Part shown: positions 23,784-37,086 of the stretch, in pieces
Numbering within the stretch: position 1 is the stretch's first letter
Layout of the letters: each line of letters opens with the position of its first letter
Notes under the pieces: generated by a model
The model's database searches: none
Seen by the model: only the letters and a program-made list of their open reading frames with translations
What the model was told of the DNA's origin: nothing
Position numbers and translations under genes: made by a program
Assembly: GCA_033026295.1 (NCBI GenBank)
Contig: CM065172.1
Span: forward strand, 12,507,665-12,571,664
DNA length: 64,000 bases
Direction: 5' to 3'
From: Channa striata
Lineage: Eukaryota > Chordata > Actinopteri > Anabantiformes > Channidae

Positions 23784-26325
23784 TCGGGGAGCAAACTAAT
23801 GCTTTATAAATGGCAATATGTTGCACAAATGTAGAAACCTAATGATGTCTGTCTGTGACTGAAAAAAAGAGACAAGCTGAACATTTATGGCTTGTTCTGG
23901 GTCAGCAACAGCCTAATAAAGTTCTTAGATCCTCATTCATCCAGAGCCACTGCTTTATGTGATGGAGCACCTCCCTTTCCCTCTGTCGGTAAAAGAGAAG
24001 CAGTTAATGGCTAAATACCTGCGTTGTGAAGTGATTTAAGACTAAGCTGATGTTTCTTTGCTCTTTTCTGCTTGTGCCTCCATTACCGTAATAAATCAAC
24101 TCACAAAGCTAATGCAAACTGTAACTGCAGGGAAAGTAGTAGAGACAAAATACACGACTCTATCCAAAAGCTGAGAGAAAAGAAAAGGCAGCATCTGTGC
24201 ATGTGCGAAGAAGAGAGAGAGAGAAACAACAAAGGCGATGCCCCAGTTCCACACTACACATGAAAGCCATCAGGATTTCGTATGAGCATTCATAGCTGTT
24301 ACAAGGACGACACTGAGAGCACTACAAGTTATCAGTGTGTTTTCTGAATTCACTTCATTGCTGAGCGTGTTGTTGATGGGCACTGCTGTCCCATGGTGCA
24401 ATCCACAAAGGACACGGAGAGAAGCGAATCACAGCTGCAAAACATTAAAACAAATTGCAGATGCTGCTGACAAAGATCCAGTATGAAAAAACTATACTAT
24501 AAAATCTCAGAAAAACATTTTATTAATTTGTAAAGGATTTGTAATAGCTCTCGGCAAGAGTTGAATGATAAGAACAACATAATTTTATGTCTTTATGTTA
24601 AATACGAATTCGAAACCAGCAGCTGGTTAATTAATGAAGCATTAAGAATCTGAATGCAGGGGGAAGAGTTTCAAGAAAGAACTGAAGTACCACAATCAAA
24701 GCATATGAGCCCCCCGATCATAAATGTCATAAAAGTAATGTAACAATTGTGTCTTTTTCATTTTTTGGGGGGGATCCATTTGGCTTCTTTGTTTGTTGGT
24801 GTTTTGTTACTCCTTATATTATCAGAGCTTTCCTCTTATATTCTGGGGCTTAATGCATTTGGATTAGTAGACTGGAGAAGATGAAAGGGGCCATTTGTTA
24901 GCCCCGAAATGATTGAATTAAATAAAAAATATTACAAATTATCAGCCATTTTTACCCACCCATAAATAAAATGTGTACAATCTGGCAACACTGGCTGATG
25001 GAGACATTTATCCCGGCTTTGTTCAAAGGTAACAAAATCCACCTACTCACCTCCAAATTTCGCTGGAACACATCCAGCAGAGTCTGCTGGTTGACAGACG
25101 ACCTCACAGTAACAACAAATCTGCAGGAAGTCACTGTGCTAGAGCAAGAAATAGTTCAGCACTAAGCCTTCCTTAAATCATTCTTATACTTAACTTCCTA
25201 TTCAAATTAAACAAGCAACATGTCGTGTATTAATTAGCGAGCTTTGTGTTAGTTTGGACAAAGCCAGCTGTTTCTCTGTGTTTTCAGTCTGATATACCAG
25301 CAAGCTCCAGCTCCATGTAGACAAACATGACAGAACTAATACTGGTCTCATCTAAGTCTCAGCAAGAAAGGAGAATACGCTTTTTTCCAAATATTAGGAA
25401 AATGGTTCACTATTTTTTATTTATGTTATTTATCATGGCAGCAGCAGGAACTCTCAGGTACAGATATGAGCATAGTATACCACAAATATAGTGATTGTAT
25501 GGAACTAAGACATAAACAGCAAGAACATGCTGTAAACTAATAATCTTTTAATGGTCCATGATGCGAACTTGCAGAGGAACAAGAGTGACATGGAGAGTGG
25601 GCTGAATCTGCAGTAAAAATCCTTCACAGTCCAATTAACAGCAAGAATTTCCCAACAGCTCTCCCAGCACCGCCTCACCACATTTTACTGCTGGTGGGGA
25701 AAAAAAATCCTCCTTCCTATCACTTCTGCTACAAGGTTATATAACTGCTGTAACATCACTTACACAAAGCCTGAGTGAACACAGACTCTCACAAACACAC
25801 GCAGCGACAACACATCAGCCATGACTGAGAAATCGTAAATTAAAATGCATAAAGAGCAAGAAGAGAACAAACGGTACATTAGTGTGAGGTGTGCTCCTAT
25901 CTGCCTTCACCTCTGTCCAGACTCTTAACAGACATATTGATATATTCTGGCATTTCAAAAGGGCAGTGCACATCATGATTGAAATTATAGGTGTAGTTTC
26001 TTTAATCACTGGAGGCCCTCTGATATAACACCAGTGAGAGTAAACACACATAATCAGAGTTCAGAACCTCAGGTCTCTGCACAGTGTAAAGTCAACTGCA
26101 GGAGGCTGGAAAGAATAACGATGAGATCCAACCCAAAGATAAATATGTCTCCGTGTCACGCGTGCCCTTGCATAACTGCGCCCCTACCTGATATCTCATT
26201 CAGCATGCGTGAGCTCGGAGATGAAGCCGGTGTCGTAGCAGATTTGTAGGCACAGGCAGCTGTAGTGTTGTCACAGGGATTCAGTCAGTCAGAAGGACTG
26301 AATGATGACCCCCATCTCACACTCG

Positions 26326-26351
26326 ATATCACACACACACATACACACACA
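26326..26351. repeat. Short interrupted (CA)n microsatellite
   Basis: CA run interrupted once by ATA. Confidence 0.85.
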
Positions 26352-29300
26352 CCAGCCTTCAGTCCCAGAAACAATAAGGTGCATCTGCACAACATCCAGG
26401 GGATAAGCACATTAGTCACAAATCCAAATGAGGAAAAAAGGTGAGCGAGAAAGAGGCAGTGAAGGAACTACTCCTAAAGTAGATGTTTAAATATGAAAAT
26501 CGATGTGATTGAAGATTTTGTGTATTCATACATTCACTCTGGAGGATTCAGAAGCCTCTTCAAAGCACATCGCGCCACAAAGGACTTATGTAAAATACAC
26601 CCTGGGTCTTTTTTAACATCAAAAGATAACATAGACGTACCCCACAAGAAAGACATCACTGCGGGACTCACTAAAGGTATGTTAAATATTGATTTTTAAA
26701 TATAGATTTTTCTGTCTTGTGACTTGGTGAACACTGTATGTAAATACACATGTAAACAGACAGTCTGTTCTTTGTTTGGCTGTTTGTTTGGGTAGAAGTG
26801 TCTGAGGAGAATATTCTTAATCTGTCCGTTATGCATACACTATAACAACTCATACATTCAGAAGACTTTATGACGTACTGCCCCCTCTTGGACAGTCCTG
26901 GCTAATAAAGATTTTAACATCAAGCTAATGAGTGCTCTCAAACACATTGGAAAAAAAACACATTAATGCAGTCATGGGTTCATATATCAAAGTAAGAAAC
27001 GTGGATGTGGCTCTAAACATACATTCCGTAACCATTCAAACCGAAAAGAGTAATGCCAGGTCGCTGAGGATGTAAAAGCCTGTTGTGCCCTTTCCTCTGT
27101 CGGAAATAACAAGATGCGCCTGTCTGAGGTCTGAATCTCCTTCAGCTTTCTTGTGCCAAACTACAATGATTTTAAGAGAGATGGGATGAGAGAAAATTGG
27201 TCCCAGAGCTGACCAGACAAAGCCTCTATGAAGCCACAGAGCTGTAATGAAATGAAGAAGACATTAGTAAGGAGTCAGGAATCGGGAAAGGAAAGAGGAA
27301 AAGATTTGAGGGGTTTCATGGGCGAAAGCTGTTGCCGGGAGGAGGAGCGCAAAAATCTGGCAGCTCATGTCTTGTCCTGGTCAGAGCTGCTGCAACCATC
27401 ACAGCACCTGTGCTACTCTTAGGGGGCTTATTATCTTCAAACATGGTTTCTGCAGAGAAACGAAGTCACAATAGAGCGGAGGGTCAAGGTTGCTGATGGA
27501 ACACAAGCCGGAGTTTCGAAGGATATTACAATATGCACAATTCCGGTGAGATTAAAACCATAAAAATGAATGGATGCTGAAAATAAACTCAGAGACAGTT
27601 TGGCCTCCTGTAACGGCCCTCCTGCATACCGATTAGAGTGTTTATTAAACTGAATACTAAAAAGAGGAGACTAACTAAATCTTTCTCCGCACACCAACAT
27701 CAATGGGCAGCACCTTCCTGTGGGCCAGTCATAAAAGAATCAGTGCCTGAGTTTCAAAGCCTGTTAATAGTCAGATGAAATGCTGCTTCATCACTAATTG
27801 CTGCTGGCACGTAGATCTGCCAAAGTGTGGTGAGAACCGGTTGTTTGCTGTGAATCTATGGCCCCAAAACAAACACAAAGACAGTCACTTTAGTGGGAGG
27901 GAATATGAGTCACATAACATCAAAGAATAATGTAGCAGATAGAACATATGATGATGATAGAATATGTGTCACAAGTCCTAGAAAAGATTATGATGTACGC
28001 TGCTCTCCCTCTCACCAGCAGACCTTAATCGCATCAAGGAATAGGCATGTTGCCTGTTTGATGAAAGTTGACCATAAATGTAATAAAGCTGCCAGGGTTA
28101 TTAGAACTGCCACAGGCCATTTTACAATAGCTCACACACCTCGTATTGGATTATGGAGAGAAATATGATGAACCAGGGAAGTAGAACTTGCCCATTTACA
28201 AAGGACCAGGGGAGGTTTAATGGCTTGCGACTGAAACCATTTATACACATTAATTCCTGTACAAATGACAAGCTGCAGTGGTGGGTCACAGACCTGTGAA
28301 AACATGCAGACATCCGTTTAAGAAGTGCTGCAATTCAACCATATCAGCCATGGTTTGGCTGAATACTGACTACAGAATGTAAAAAACCTTTGAAAGCAAC
28401 AGAAATCATCTGTAAAGACAACTGTGACATGCCATGGTGTCCAAAGTTGATCTAGCAAACTTAATAGGAAATAGGTTTTTATTTACACAACCACCACATA
28501 AAGACAAGCGTATGAATATTCATGCTCATTTGATCTCTTGTTTTGGTCTCGATCACATCCAAAGGAAACCATCTGACACTTACAGCGTGATTTCACTATT
28601 TTTCAACTTGTAATCTATGGCTTTAGTTTAGGGTGTAAATGTACATTAATGCTTTTAAACTTCCTTCTGACTTCTCTATATAAAAATATTTCTCTGCTTC
28701 TAACAAAAAAAACTCTGGAAAAGGAAGTTGAGCAAAATTACAACTCCACTGCATAAGCAATGAGATAATAATCTGAACTGCAGGTTCCTCAAAGTGATGT
28801 CATCTGGAGACATTTTTCAGCTAGAAGAAGAGAAATATTTTAATACGGGGAAGTCAAAGGGAAGAGCTATACATAATTTGAATAGAATTGAATTGCAATG
28901 AATTGAAATGAAACTTAAACATACAAGTGTGAACGTATTGCCTTCATAAACACATTTATCACCCCCCCAAAATTTGTTTTCACTGTACGAAGAGTGATAG
29001 TGTTCTTTTAACATATGAACTACAAAAATAGATAAAATAGTTAAATAAATAAATAAATATTAAATCCAAAAAAACATACTGTAATGAAATAAGTAACATT
29101 ATGTTGCGTAACATGCAGCCTACATATATTTAAAATCGTGTCCTTTTTAAAAAGCATGCATGATAATCTTCAGTTTGTCTAGTCAAACTTAGCACAAGAA
29201 CAAGCTTTTATCTGTTCGGGGACATTTTCAAGGCGCGATGAGCCTTGGCACCCCAACACTTATTGATTCATTCCTTAGTGTGTTCATCCATCACTTTATT

Positions 29301-32300
29301 TGTGTTCTGCAATCTGTAGTGTGCAGAGAGCTGGGTTAATGTGTTTGCTTATGCCCTTCTCCTCTTTCCTGCGTCTCCAGGCTGTGAATTTTCTGCACAG
29401 GAAACTTAACTGGCAGATCGGCTTAACAGCCTCTCTGAAATGCAGTGAGGTAGAGGAATTATTGAACAAACGGATAAACAAACCTGACTCACCGAGGTTT
29501 GAGAGTGACAAGGCAGAAGAGCTCAGCTATTAGGGTTTTCTTACTCACTCAGTACAAGCAAAGAAACCAAATGTGTGCCTAACCCTCTAAATCCTACACC
29601 AGTAAATAGGCCTGTTGTGTTCACATGTTCTGTTGGTCCATGAGGCAACAACCGGTGTCTCCTTCTGACGTCAATCCATTATTTCTCCTTCATTTTTGAC
29701 ACATAAGAATAAAGACAAACAATGGCCATGTTCAAGTCCAGATGGTGACCTGTGACACGCACCATCCCTTCCGTCTCCCCTCTCCAATAATTCCTCCCAT
29801 GTATCTGCTAATTAGTAAATGCAAATAAATGCACGCACATTGTAGGAAACAGTGGACCCAGCTGAACAGGCATGACAGGAGCTCTGCTTGATTTTCTGCC
29901 ATCTCATTAGTCACAAGATCCAACTTTAGACAATAGGGTAGAGGCCCGGATGAAGAGATGGGTAGAATTGGGCTGAATTTCAAGCTGGGTAAGACTGATA
30001 GTCCTCCAGGGTGCTGAAAGGATCAGTTTTACTGCCTGTCAGCTAGTTTGTGCAAACACAATTGTGGGTCCTGTGTTATCTAGGGGGTTTATTTTGTAAA
30101 ACCATACATTATTTCAGCTTATGATTTTTTAATTGCGTATGTTTTGTAAAAAATTTGCATTCAAGAAAGATACTGATACCACAGCAAACCTGAGGCCAGT
30201 AGTGTAGGAGTACTGTTTGGTTTCTCGAGCTTCAGACAAATTTTAAATAAGATGTTTTGGCTGTGTCAGTCCATCACTACAGTGCAGACATAACTAGCAG
30301 ATGAATTGTTGTGAAGTTTTCTGCAGACATTTATGGTGCCCAGAGGAAGAAATGTACTAACTTTGGCAATCTCCTGACTTTTCCTCTAGCACCAAAAGAA
30401 GTTCAAACCTCAATTTTTACAAATTCAAGGTTCCTAGACATGGTGTCCAAAATGAATTTAATTATGTTGTGACTGTTTATCTAGCACCACCATGAGTCTT
30501 GTAAAGCGAGACAAATCCAGCCCACCTCATTTTGTACAAGTGATTTTCAAAGTAAAATATTTCAGTGTGTTCAGTTGCATTTACTGTCAACAAAATAATT
30601 GTTGAAGTTCTTATTCTATTTCTTTTAAGAATGAAACAGAAGGTCTATTTTCAGTCATTGTTACATGTTGTGTTATCATCTTCAGTTTGGCCTGAAATGC
30701 CCTGCATTGTTTGACTCTAACAAAGAGAAGGTGCTGCTCTGTTCTCTTCTGTGCATTAGAAAGAGCTAAAAACGTTTTAGAGCGACAGATGATGGATTGA
30801 CGAAGCAGCCAGTGCAAACATTCATTCTTCTCAAAACAAATGCAGCTTTAGATGCAAAAGACTGTGTGGCACCTCTAAAATAAAATCTGCGACTGCTTTT
30901 CAGTTTGTTAGAAGGTGGGAAAATGCTAAGACAGTTAAACACCTTTATCCTTCTGCTAATGTGAACTCCTGTCTGTGTTAAAAAAGTTGTAAAATTAGAA
31001 AGTCCTTTATTACCTAGTGTTAACATAAATCCGGTACATGAACCCTTAAGACACTGCGTTTTGTCTGCATATGAGAGCAGCAGCAGTGTTGTCGCTCTAG
31101 GTTAAAGACAGATGGATTTATCTTTTTAATTCATAAGCAGGGACACTAACTAAAACTGAGGTGGATTTTGGATTTTGTCCATTCTCTTATATCACTGGAG
31201 GCTTTCATCGTTTCGACTTCCACACAAACACAGCTCAAGGTTTTATGCCAGAAAACAAATGAAGAGCTTAACTGTTTATGAAAGTGTAAGATATGTATCT
31301 GTGTTTGTGTGTGCACAAAGCGCTAATGAAGTCCGTCTTCAACCAATCTGTCCACACATTTCCTCTCTTCCTCAGTAGAAATGGGGACCTTGGTGAAATC
31401 TTGTCAGACCTTCAGAAGCTGTCACGTGTCAGAAATTACGCCTCATTAGAGCAGCACTCAAAAGCAGCTCCCCCACATTTTCCTTCCACACACTGGTTTT
31501 GATTAGTCGTCTCATCCCATCTCCTCCCTCTCTGTCCACATCTAAGCTGGTGATGCTTCCTTCTCTGCTACCCCCTGCCGGCAGCTGATTGTCCCTCCTG
31601 AGCTGCAGGGAGCCGTCAGGGATCCCCTCGGGGAAGCAGGACATTCTCCACACATGGCACTGTGTCATGTAGGAGGCCCTCAAGCTCCTTGTTACCAACA
31701 GTGACTGGAGGGTGACGGTCACAGATGGTGGCATGCTCTGTCCGGCTGCCCCTGTCTGCCTCGAGCAATACTTGTCATCTTGAACCGAATGTGTCACGAA
31801 AAGGAAACAAACAAAATAAAAACAACGTGCGTGAGGAGTGAAAGCATATGCAGCAAATAGGAATATGTTTTTACCCAGAATCTAACTCTGGAGTTGATTG
31901 CAGTGATTTATCAGAAATGACTGAGATAGAGAGAGCAGGAAGTGTTGGACTCGCCAGCATTAGATAGATCTCTGCTTTGTTATCGAGCATCACAGACCAG
32001 CTGCTTTTGGCAAACATAAGTGGGCTGTGTGATTTGATGCTGCCCACGTGTGTGTAGTGTTAGGTTTTCCACATATGTGCCATTTCTGGGCTGTAACAGG
32101 CTTCGCTGTTGATGCAGCTGAACTCCCAACACCCAACAGCAACGGCAATCAAAAGCCACTATCTCTCATTCTTTTAAACGTATTCATCAAAATAAAATCC
32201 TTATTGTGTTCCTTTCACTGACAGCACATTTGCAGATAAGCATCGCTCCGCTAAACAGCTTCAGCTGGAACAATATTGGATTTGATATCAGAAAACCTTT

Positions 32301-32924
32301 GTTTTAAGAGCGCTGTGCATGAGCCAAAAACGTCACCAAACTGCAGGCAGAATCCATATCTATGGATTTTTGAAGTTTACTAAATATCACATTATGACAT
32401 TTAAAAATACTGGAACAAATAAAGTTTGTACCAAATTAAATCAACTGTTAAACTGCAAAGTAAATATAAAAATAACCATCTGAGTAATGATTGCCAACTC
32501 TCATAAGGCACCAACAAGGATTTAAACTTAAGAGCTTTATTGTCTAAGAAACTCAATCCGTATTATTATTATCAGTAACTTGCATTAATAACATGATGAC
32601 ATAGCAGACTCATTAACGTGTGTGTAAGGATGAGTCAATGATTTGTTTACCACTGCATAGTCCATAAGCCGTCGTTGATGAGTGGGATTAGAATCATTTG
32701 GTTTGTAGTGAATTTCTCTGTGAGGAAACCCGAGGACTGAAAATAACAAGGGCTGCATTTCCATTTTTAGTACAAAGTGTGTTTTGACCTAATAAAATGA
32801 AATTATTAATGCATTCATGTAGAGTGTGTATTGATATTAATTGAAAGACAGTTATTGTTCAAAGAAATACTGTCCATCACAACCACTATTTCTAGAAGTT
32901 GTGTTCAGTTTCTTTCCACCTTGC

Positions 32925-33103
32925 AGAGTTTCACGTCGTTGGTCACCTGGCTGCGTCTGACGTCAGAGCCGCGTCATTATTCAGACCCCTCAGGTGCTGT
33001 CCGGGGTTCTGAATCCAGGTCCAGGTTTTTCAGTGCGAAAGGAGCCGCTCAGGCAACAGGTGTGACCGCTGTGATACACAGGAAAAGCTGAGCCTCGGCG
33101 ATC
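32925..33103 (+). promoter_or_regulatory. lhfpl5: lhfpl5 promoter / 5' UTR region with a CRE
   Basis: Sequence becomes GC-rich here. A perfect palindromic CRE, TGACGTCA, lies at 32958-32965, with a half site (GCGTCA) about 15 bp further on. A strong acceptor-like run (TTTCTTTCCACCTTGCAG) ends at about 32925, so this stretch could be a 5' UTR exon spliced to an upstream noncoding exon. The transcription start was not located. Confidence 0.4.
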
Positions 33104-33512
33104 ATGGCTCTTCTTCCAGCCCTCGAAGCAGCCAAGATCTATCACACCAACTACGTGAGGAACTCCCGGGCCATCGGCGTGATGTGGGCCGTGCTCACCA
33201 TCTGCTTCGCCATCATCACCGTGGTGGTCTTCATCCAGCCCTACTGGATCGGGGACAGCGTCAACACGCCGCAGGCCGGATACTTCGGCCTCTTCTACTA
33301 CTGCATCGGCAACGCGCTGACCTCGGAGCTCATCTGTAAGGGCAGCGTGCTCAACTTCAACTCCATCCCCTCTCCGGCCTTCAGGACCGCCATGTTCTTC
33401 GTGGGCACCTCCATGCTGCTGGTGGTCGGCACCATGGTCTGTTTCGGCTTGTTCTTCTTCTGCAACGCCGGGAACGTCTACAGGATCTGCGCCTGGATGC
33501 AGCTGGCCTCAG
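33104..33512 (+). CDS. lhfpl5: lhfpl5 coding exon 1
   Basis: 409 nt, residues 1-136 plus one base, ending CAGCTGGCCTCAG before donor GTGAGG. Encodes TM1, the first extracellular loop, TM2 and the first half of TM3. High GC and C/G-ending codons, unlike exon 2. Confidence 0.96.
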
Positions 33513-36331
33513 GTGAGGAGGACTGTGAACCTACTCCCCCTTTCAGAGGCTGATGCTGTAAGATTTAATAATCATACAATAACATAACAGTGGTGTGTTA
33601 TAAAATGAACACTATGAATCCTTTGTGCATCATGAAGGCTTTGTGTTCAGAGATAAATTACACTTAGACAGTGACATGTGCTTTGTGCATGTGAAACCCT
33701 TTTGGTAAATCCACTGATTCTTCGACCTCTTCAAAATGAGCCTAAATGTGTTGTGTTAAACAGCCCACAGTAAACAACAGCATCATTTTGGGGTTATTTT
33801 GCAGGTTTTTATTCACACTTTATTTCATATCCCATTATTGATATAATAAAAATAAAACCCTAACCAGCAGAGGAGGTAAGTGTATGAGTTCATTTACTCA
33901 AATATTGTACTTAAGTACAGTTTTGTGGTACTTAAACATTTTTCTCTTTTACGCAACTTTTATTTTTTCTACACTACAGTTCACAAGAAACGTGTGTTTT
34001 ACAGCTTAAGGTGCTGGCTGCTTTTTTCAAAGGAAAAAAATATTATACGTAATCTGACAGCTAAAATAATGTGATGATGCAGTAATACTATAAATTAGTA
34101 CATCAGTACATAACATGACTAAAACCTGCTAAAAACCTCTGAGAGTTTGCCAAATAAAGCTGTAGGAGATGTTGACAGTTATTTTAACATAAATCAAATA
34201 CTGGGATGCTATTTATAAAATACACAGGCCAAAATGAAATGTTGTTTCTTACCAGCTTCTGACAAACATAAAACTACTAATAAAAAAACAAAAACTAGCA
34301 TTTAACAGGAGATAATTAAAGGACAATATAGGAAACACAACACACTGTAGTTTAAAGGGACTAATGAGTTTAAAATGACAGATGTTTCCAAAGTGTAACA
34401 GTCACACATGTAGTAATACACAAATACACTGTGATGAGTACATGTACTTTTGTTTTACAACTTGGGAAAAGAACTAAAACTGGTACTTTTATTTGTAGTA
34501 GAGTATTTCTTTAGGCAAACACTTGGTTGAGTGCTGCGTTTATGTACTTCCACCACCTCTGTTACCTAGGAACAAGGACTGCAAATGACTTTACATTATT
34601 AATATTGAGGTATTTTGTTAAAACCACACTGTAATAAATAGTTTTACCCAACACCACCGAGGCAATGAAACCAATAAAGTTGAAAGTCTGACTTTGAAAA
34701 AGAGTCTGTCGATGTTTATTTTATTAGTTAGGTCTGAATTAAAATGTTAGTCAGAGTCAAAGGTCACAACCTGCAGAGAAGCACCAAAGAGGCAAATGAC
34801 TCAATTATTACTAATTATATTTGAAAAAACATATAGGTGCTGTAAAATTAGCTGTTAAGTATCAATTGAAAAGACTAATCAAACCTTTAATAAAGTTCAC
34901 TCCCTGAAGGTAAAAACTCTAAAAGATAAGTGAGCAAGAGTCTGGTGAACTCTCCTCTACGATGAGTTTAAGGTGTTAAACATGCTCGGTCATGAGACAC
35001 CGTCTCACCTCTCTGGTTTCAGGCGTGATGTGTTTTTCTGAACGTGTTGTTTATCACTGTGGAAGCCAAAGAAGGATCCAGTTTCAGTCCAGAGTCTGAC
35101 ACGTCTGATGGTGGATTGGTTACAGGTAACAAGACCAGGTGTTGCTGTGTTGCTAACTGATCTAAACCTGCACCTGAAAAATACCACAGCCTTAGAAACG
35201 ATGATAATGATAAACTATGATATTATGATAACGACCTACTAAAACCGAAGTGGAAGTATTTAGATACTTTACTCATATAAAAGCAGGACAACAATATAAA
35301 AATATTCCATTAGCCGTCTTGCGAACGTAAGCAACATATTTAATGTTATAAAAGTCATTCTGCAGTACAATCTCTCCTGTGACTGATGCGTCATTATGTT
35401 TGATGTTATTATATTTATTACTAATGCGATTTATTACTATAGTGAAAACAGCATTGTACTGATGTAGCTGGTTCAGGTGGATCTAGTTTGTATACAGTCA
35501 AAAATCAGGTCACTCCAAGATTCTAATGGGTTGTGACATGATTATTAAGGTAGGAATCATATGGAGTTATTTAAACAAAGCTACGTGAGACGTTCAGAGG
35601 AGAAATTTCTCTGCCTAAACAGCTGACACCTCACACAACTGAAAGCCAAAGTTGTTCAACAACTGGTGTCATTTTAACATTGTGCGGTACTTTTTAAACT
35701 ATGTTTTTGAATGTACAACTTTAAAGTGATGTATTCATGCTTCAATTAAATATAAATAAAGCAATTAAAGTAAAAAGTGTTTTTTTAAAGCTTATGAGTA
35801 AATCTGCAAGCTGTTTGTAGATTGATTTTGCAAAAACCCAAAGGAAACTTTACCAGAAGAAGTGTATTTAACATTTAAGAACTTTCATAACCGTACATCA
35901 TACAAACAGCACCACCGTGCATGAATAAAATAAACCTCTGGCACTTTATGGGGGTACGTCAACCCGGTATGCTTCACTTGGGGCTTTAAAAAAAACTCCC
36001 TCATAATTATTCATCAAAGTAAGAGCTCACAAGAGGTAATTATTGCAAGGCTTTGCCATTTCTGTGCCCTCCGCTCTCTGCAGCTGTGTTGATGGTGATG
36101 GGCTGCATGATCTACCCTGATGGCTGGGACTCTCCAGAGGTGAAGAGGATGTGTGGCGAGAAGACCGACAAGTACAACCTGGGGAACTGCACTGTGCGCT
36201 GGGCCTACATCCTGGCTATCATCAGCATTCTGGACGCCCTCTTACTGGCATTTCTATCCTTCACCCTTGGAAACCGCCAGGACAAACTGCTGCCAGATGA
36301 CTTTGAGGTGGAGGGAGCAGGTGAGGCTTAA
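33104..36331 (+). CDS. lhfpl5: LHFPL tetraspan subfamily member 5 (TMHS), complete coding region
   Basis: LHFPL5 is a four-pass membrane protein of inner-ear and lateral-line hair cells. It binds the tip-link protein PCDH15 and couples it to the TMC channel in the mechanotransduction complex; loss causes deafness in mammals. Two coding exons, 33104-33512 and 36084-36331, join in phase 1 (G|CT) to give 218 aa; the human protein is 219. Family landmarks are AAKIYHTNYVRNSRA at the N-terminus, FIQPYWIGDSVNTPQAGYFG in the first extracellular loop, YPDGWDSPEVKRMCGEKT in the second, and NRQDKLLPDDFE at the cytoplasmic tail. Membrane segments are at about residues 24-45, 96-119, 127-148 and 175-198. 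The third spans the exon junction. The start Met matches the family N-terminus. The gene converges on srpk1. The a or b paralogue was not resolved. Confidence 0.96.
33513..36083 (+). other. lhfpl5 intron 1
   Basis: 2.57 kb, GT..AG. It contains the hAT-type element at 33868-34561. I saw nothing else recognisable. Confidence 0.85.
33868..34561. mobile_element. Non-autonomous hAT-type element with decayed terminal inverted repeats
   Basis: The left end CAGAGGAGGTAAGT.. and the right end ..GTACTTCCACCACCTCTG are imperfect inverted repeats of the CAGAGGTGG type. TACTCAAATATTGTACTTAA and GTACTTTTATTTGTAGTAGA are the subterminal words of this common fish family. Flanking 8-mers CTAACCAG and TTACCTAG match at five of eight positions, consistent with an old 8-bp target duplication. 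No transposase frame. Confidence 0.65.
36084..36331 (+). CDS. lhfpl5: lhfpl5 coding exon 2 with stop codon
   Basis: 248 nt after acceptor CTCTCTGCAG, from AVLMVMGCMIYPDGWDS to VEGAGEA and TAA at 36329-36331. One base later comes a consensus donor, GTAAGT, suggesting a spliced 3' UTR. Confidence 0.95.
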
Positions 36332-36410
36332 GGTAAGTAACTGTATCTGGTTTGGAGCCGGACACTGGGAGTCTGAATGCCTTTTTCCAGAGGTAGATGT
36401 TTTTACTTGA

Positions 36411-36477
36411 TGATGCTGCAGCACGTGCCAGTAAACTAAAGGCTGAATCTTAACACGTCTCAGCAGAATCAATATAA
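36411..36477 (+). repeat. Dispersed repeat copy 1 (pair with 40609-40679)
   Basis: GATGCTGCAGCACGTGCCAG and the following GTAAACTAAAGGCTGAATCT are nearly identical to 40609-40679. The other copy has an insertion of about ten bases near its 3' end. The family is unnamed to me. This copy lies in the putative lhfpl5 3' UTR intron. Confidence 0.7.
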
Positions 36478-36505
36478 CTAAAATTAAATATAATTCTGTA
36501 ACAAT

Positions 36506-36672
36506 AAATGGTAAATGGTCTGTAACTATATAGCTTATTTTGACAATATCTACTATCAAAACACTTCTTGTTCTTCTTTTTTACTCATTCATATAGTCAT
36601 TTTCATACATCAAGCTGACATGTAAGGGGCTCTCCTAGCCCACTGGGAGCAGCCGGGGTTTGGTGTATTGTC
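36506..36672 (-). mobile_element. SINE of the same family as 8163-8400, reverse orientation, degenerate
   Basis: The plus strand begins TGGTAAATGGTCTGTAACTA.., the reverse complement of this SINE's usual 3' end. It ends with CCCACTGGGAGCAGCCGGGG and TTTGGTGTATTGTCCAT, the reverse of the conserved '..GGGCAAGACACTAAACCCC..' body. The tRNA-like head is missing. Confidence 0.6.
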
Positions 36673-37086
36673 CATATGGATAAGAGGAATAAGTCAGTTC
36701 ATATTACACCATGATCCTAGAACAAAACCCCAACAGAGCTTTGAAAATCATTCCCAACAGTGTACACAGCAGTTGACAAAACAATCAAACCTAAAAATTG
36801 TATTACATTACGGTTTAACTGTCATAATTCTATTCACTATATATATATTATAGATATGTACTATATTTTTGCACTTATAATCAGTTGCCAGTTCAGCTAC
36901 TCCTCACTAAAAGTAGTTTGTTATAATATCATGGCATCACATTGATAATGTTTAGAATTTGTTCATCCCCCTTTGAAGGTGGGTAAACTAGTTTCTTATT
37001 TTCAATACCTATTAATGCAGAGCTGGACATTAGCCAGCACACGTCCTGTTTACTCAATCCATCACAGCATTCCTCCTCTTTTACAG

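Larger units (their letters stand above)
16865..32920. other. Long intergenic region, no supported gene
   Basis: About 16 kb between the repeat cluster and the lhfpl5 promoter. The open frames here are short, lack splice-site context and match no family I recognise. The longest are at 20189-20632 plus and 31429-31797 minus. Short microsatellites lie at 23766-23783 and 26326-26351. A GC-richer patch at 22742-22975 is reported separately. Enhancers for cpne5 or lhfpl5 may lie here but cannot be identified from one genome. Confidence 0.5.

Noticed and set aside
27893..28168. 91-codon plus-strand open frame
   Set aside because: No family resemblance; isolated in intergenic DNA.
31429..31797. 122-codon minus-strand open frame
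   Set aside because: No recognisable domain or splice context; possibly a conserved noncoding block, but unsupported.
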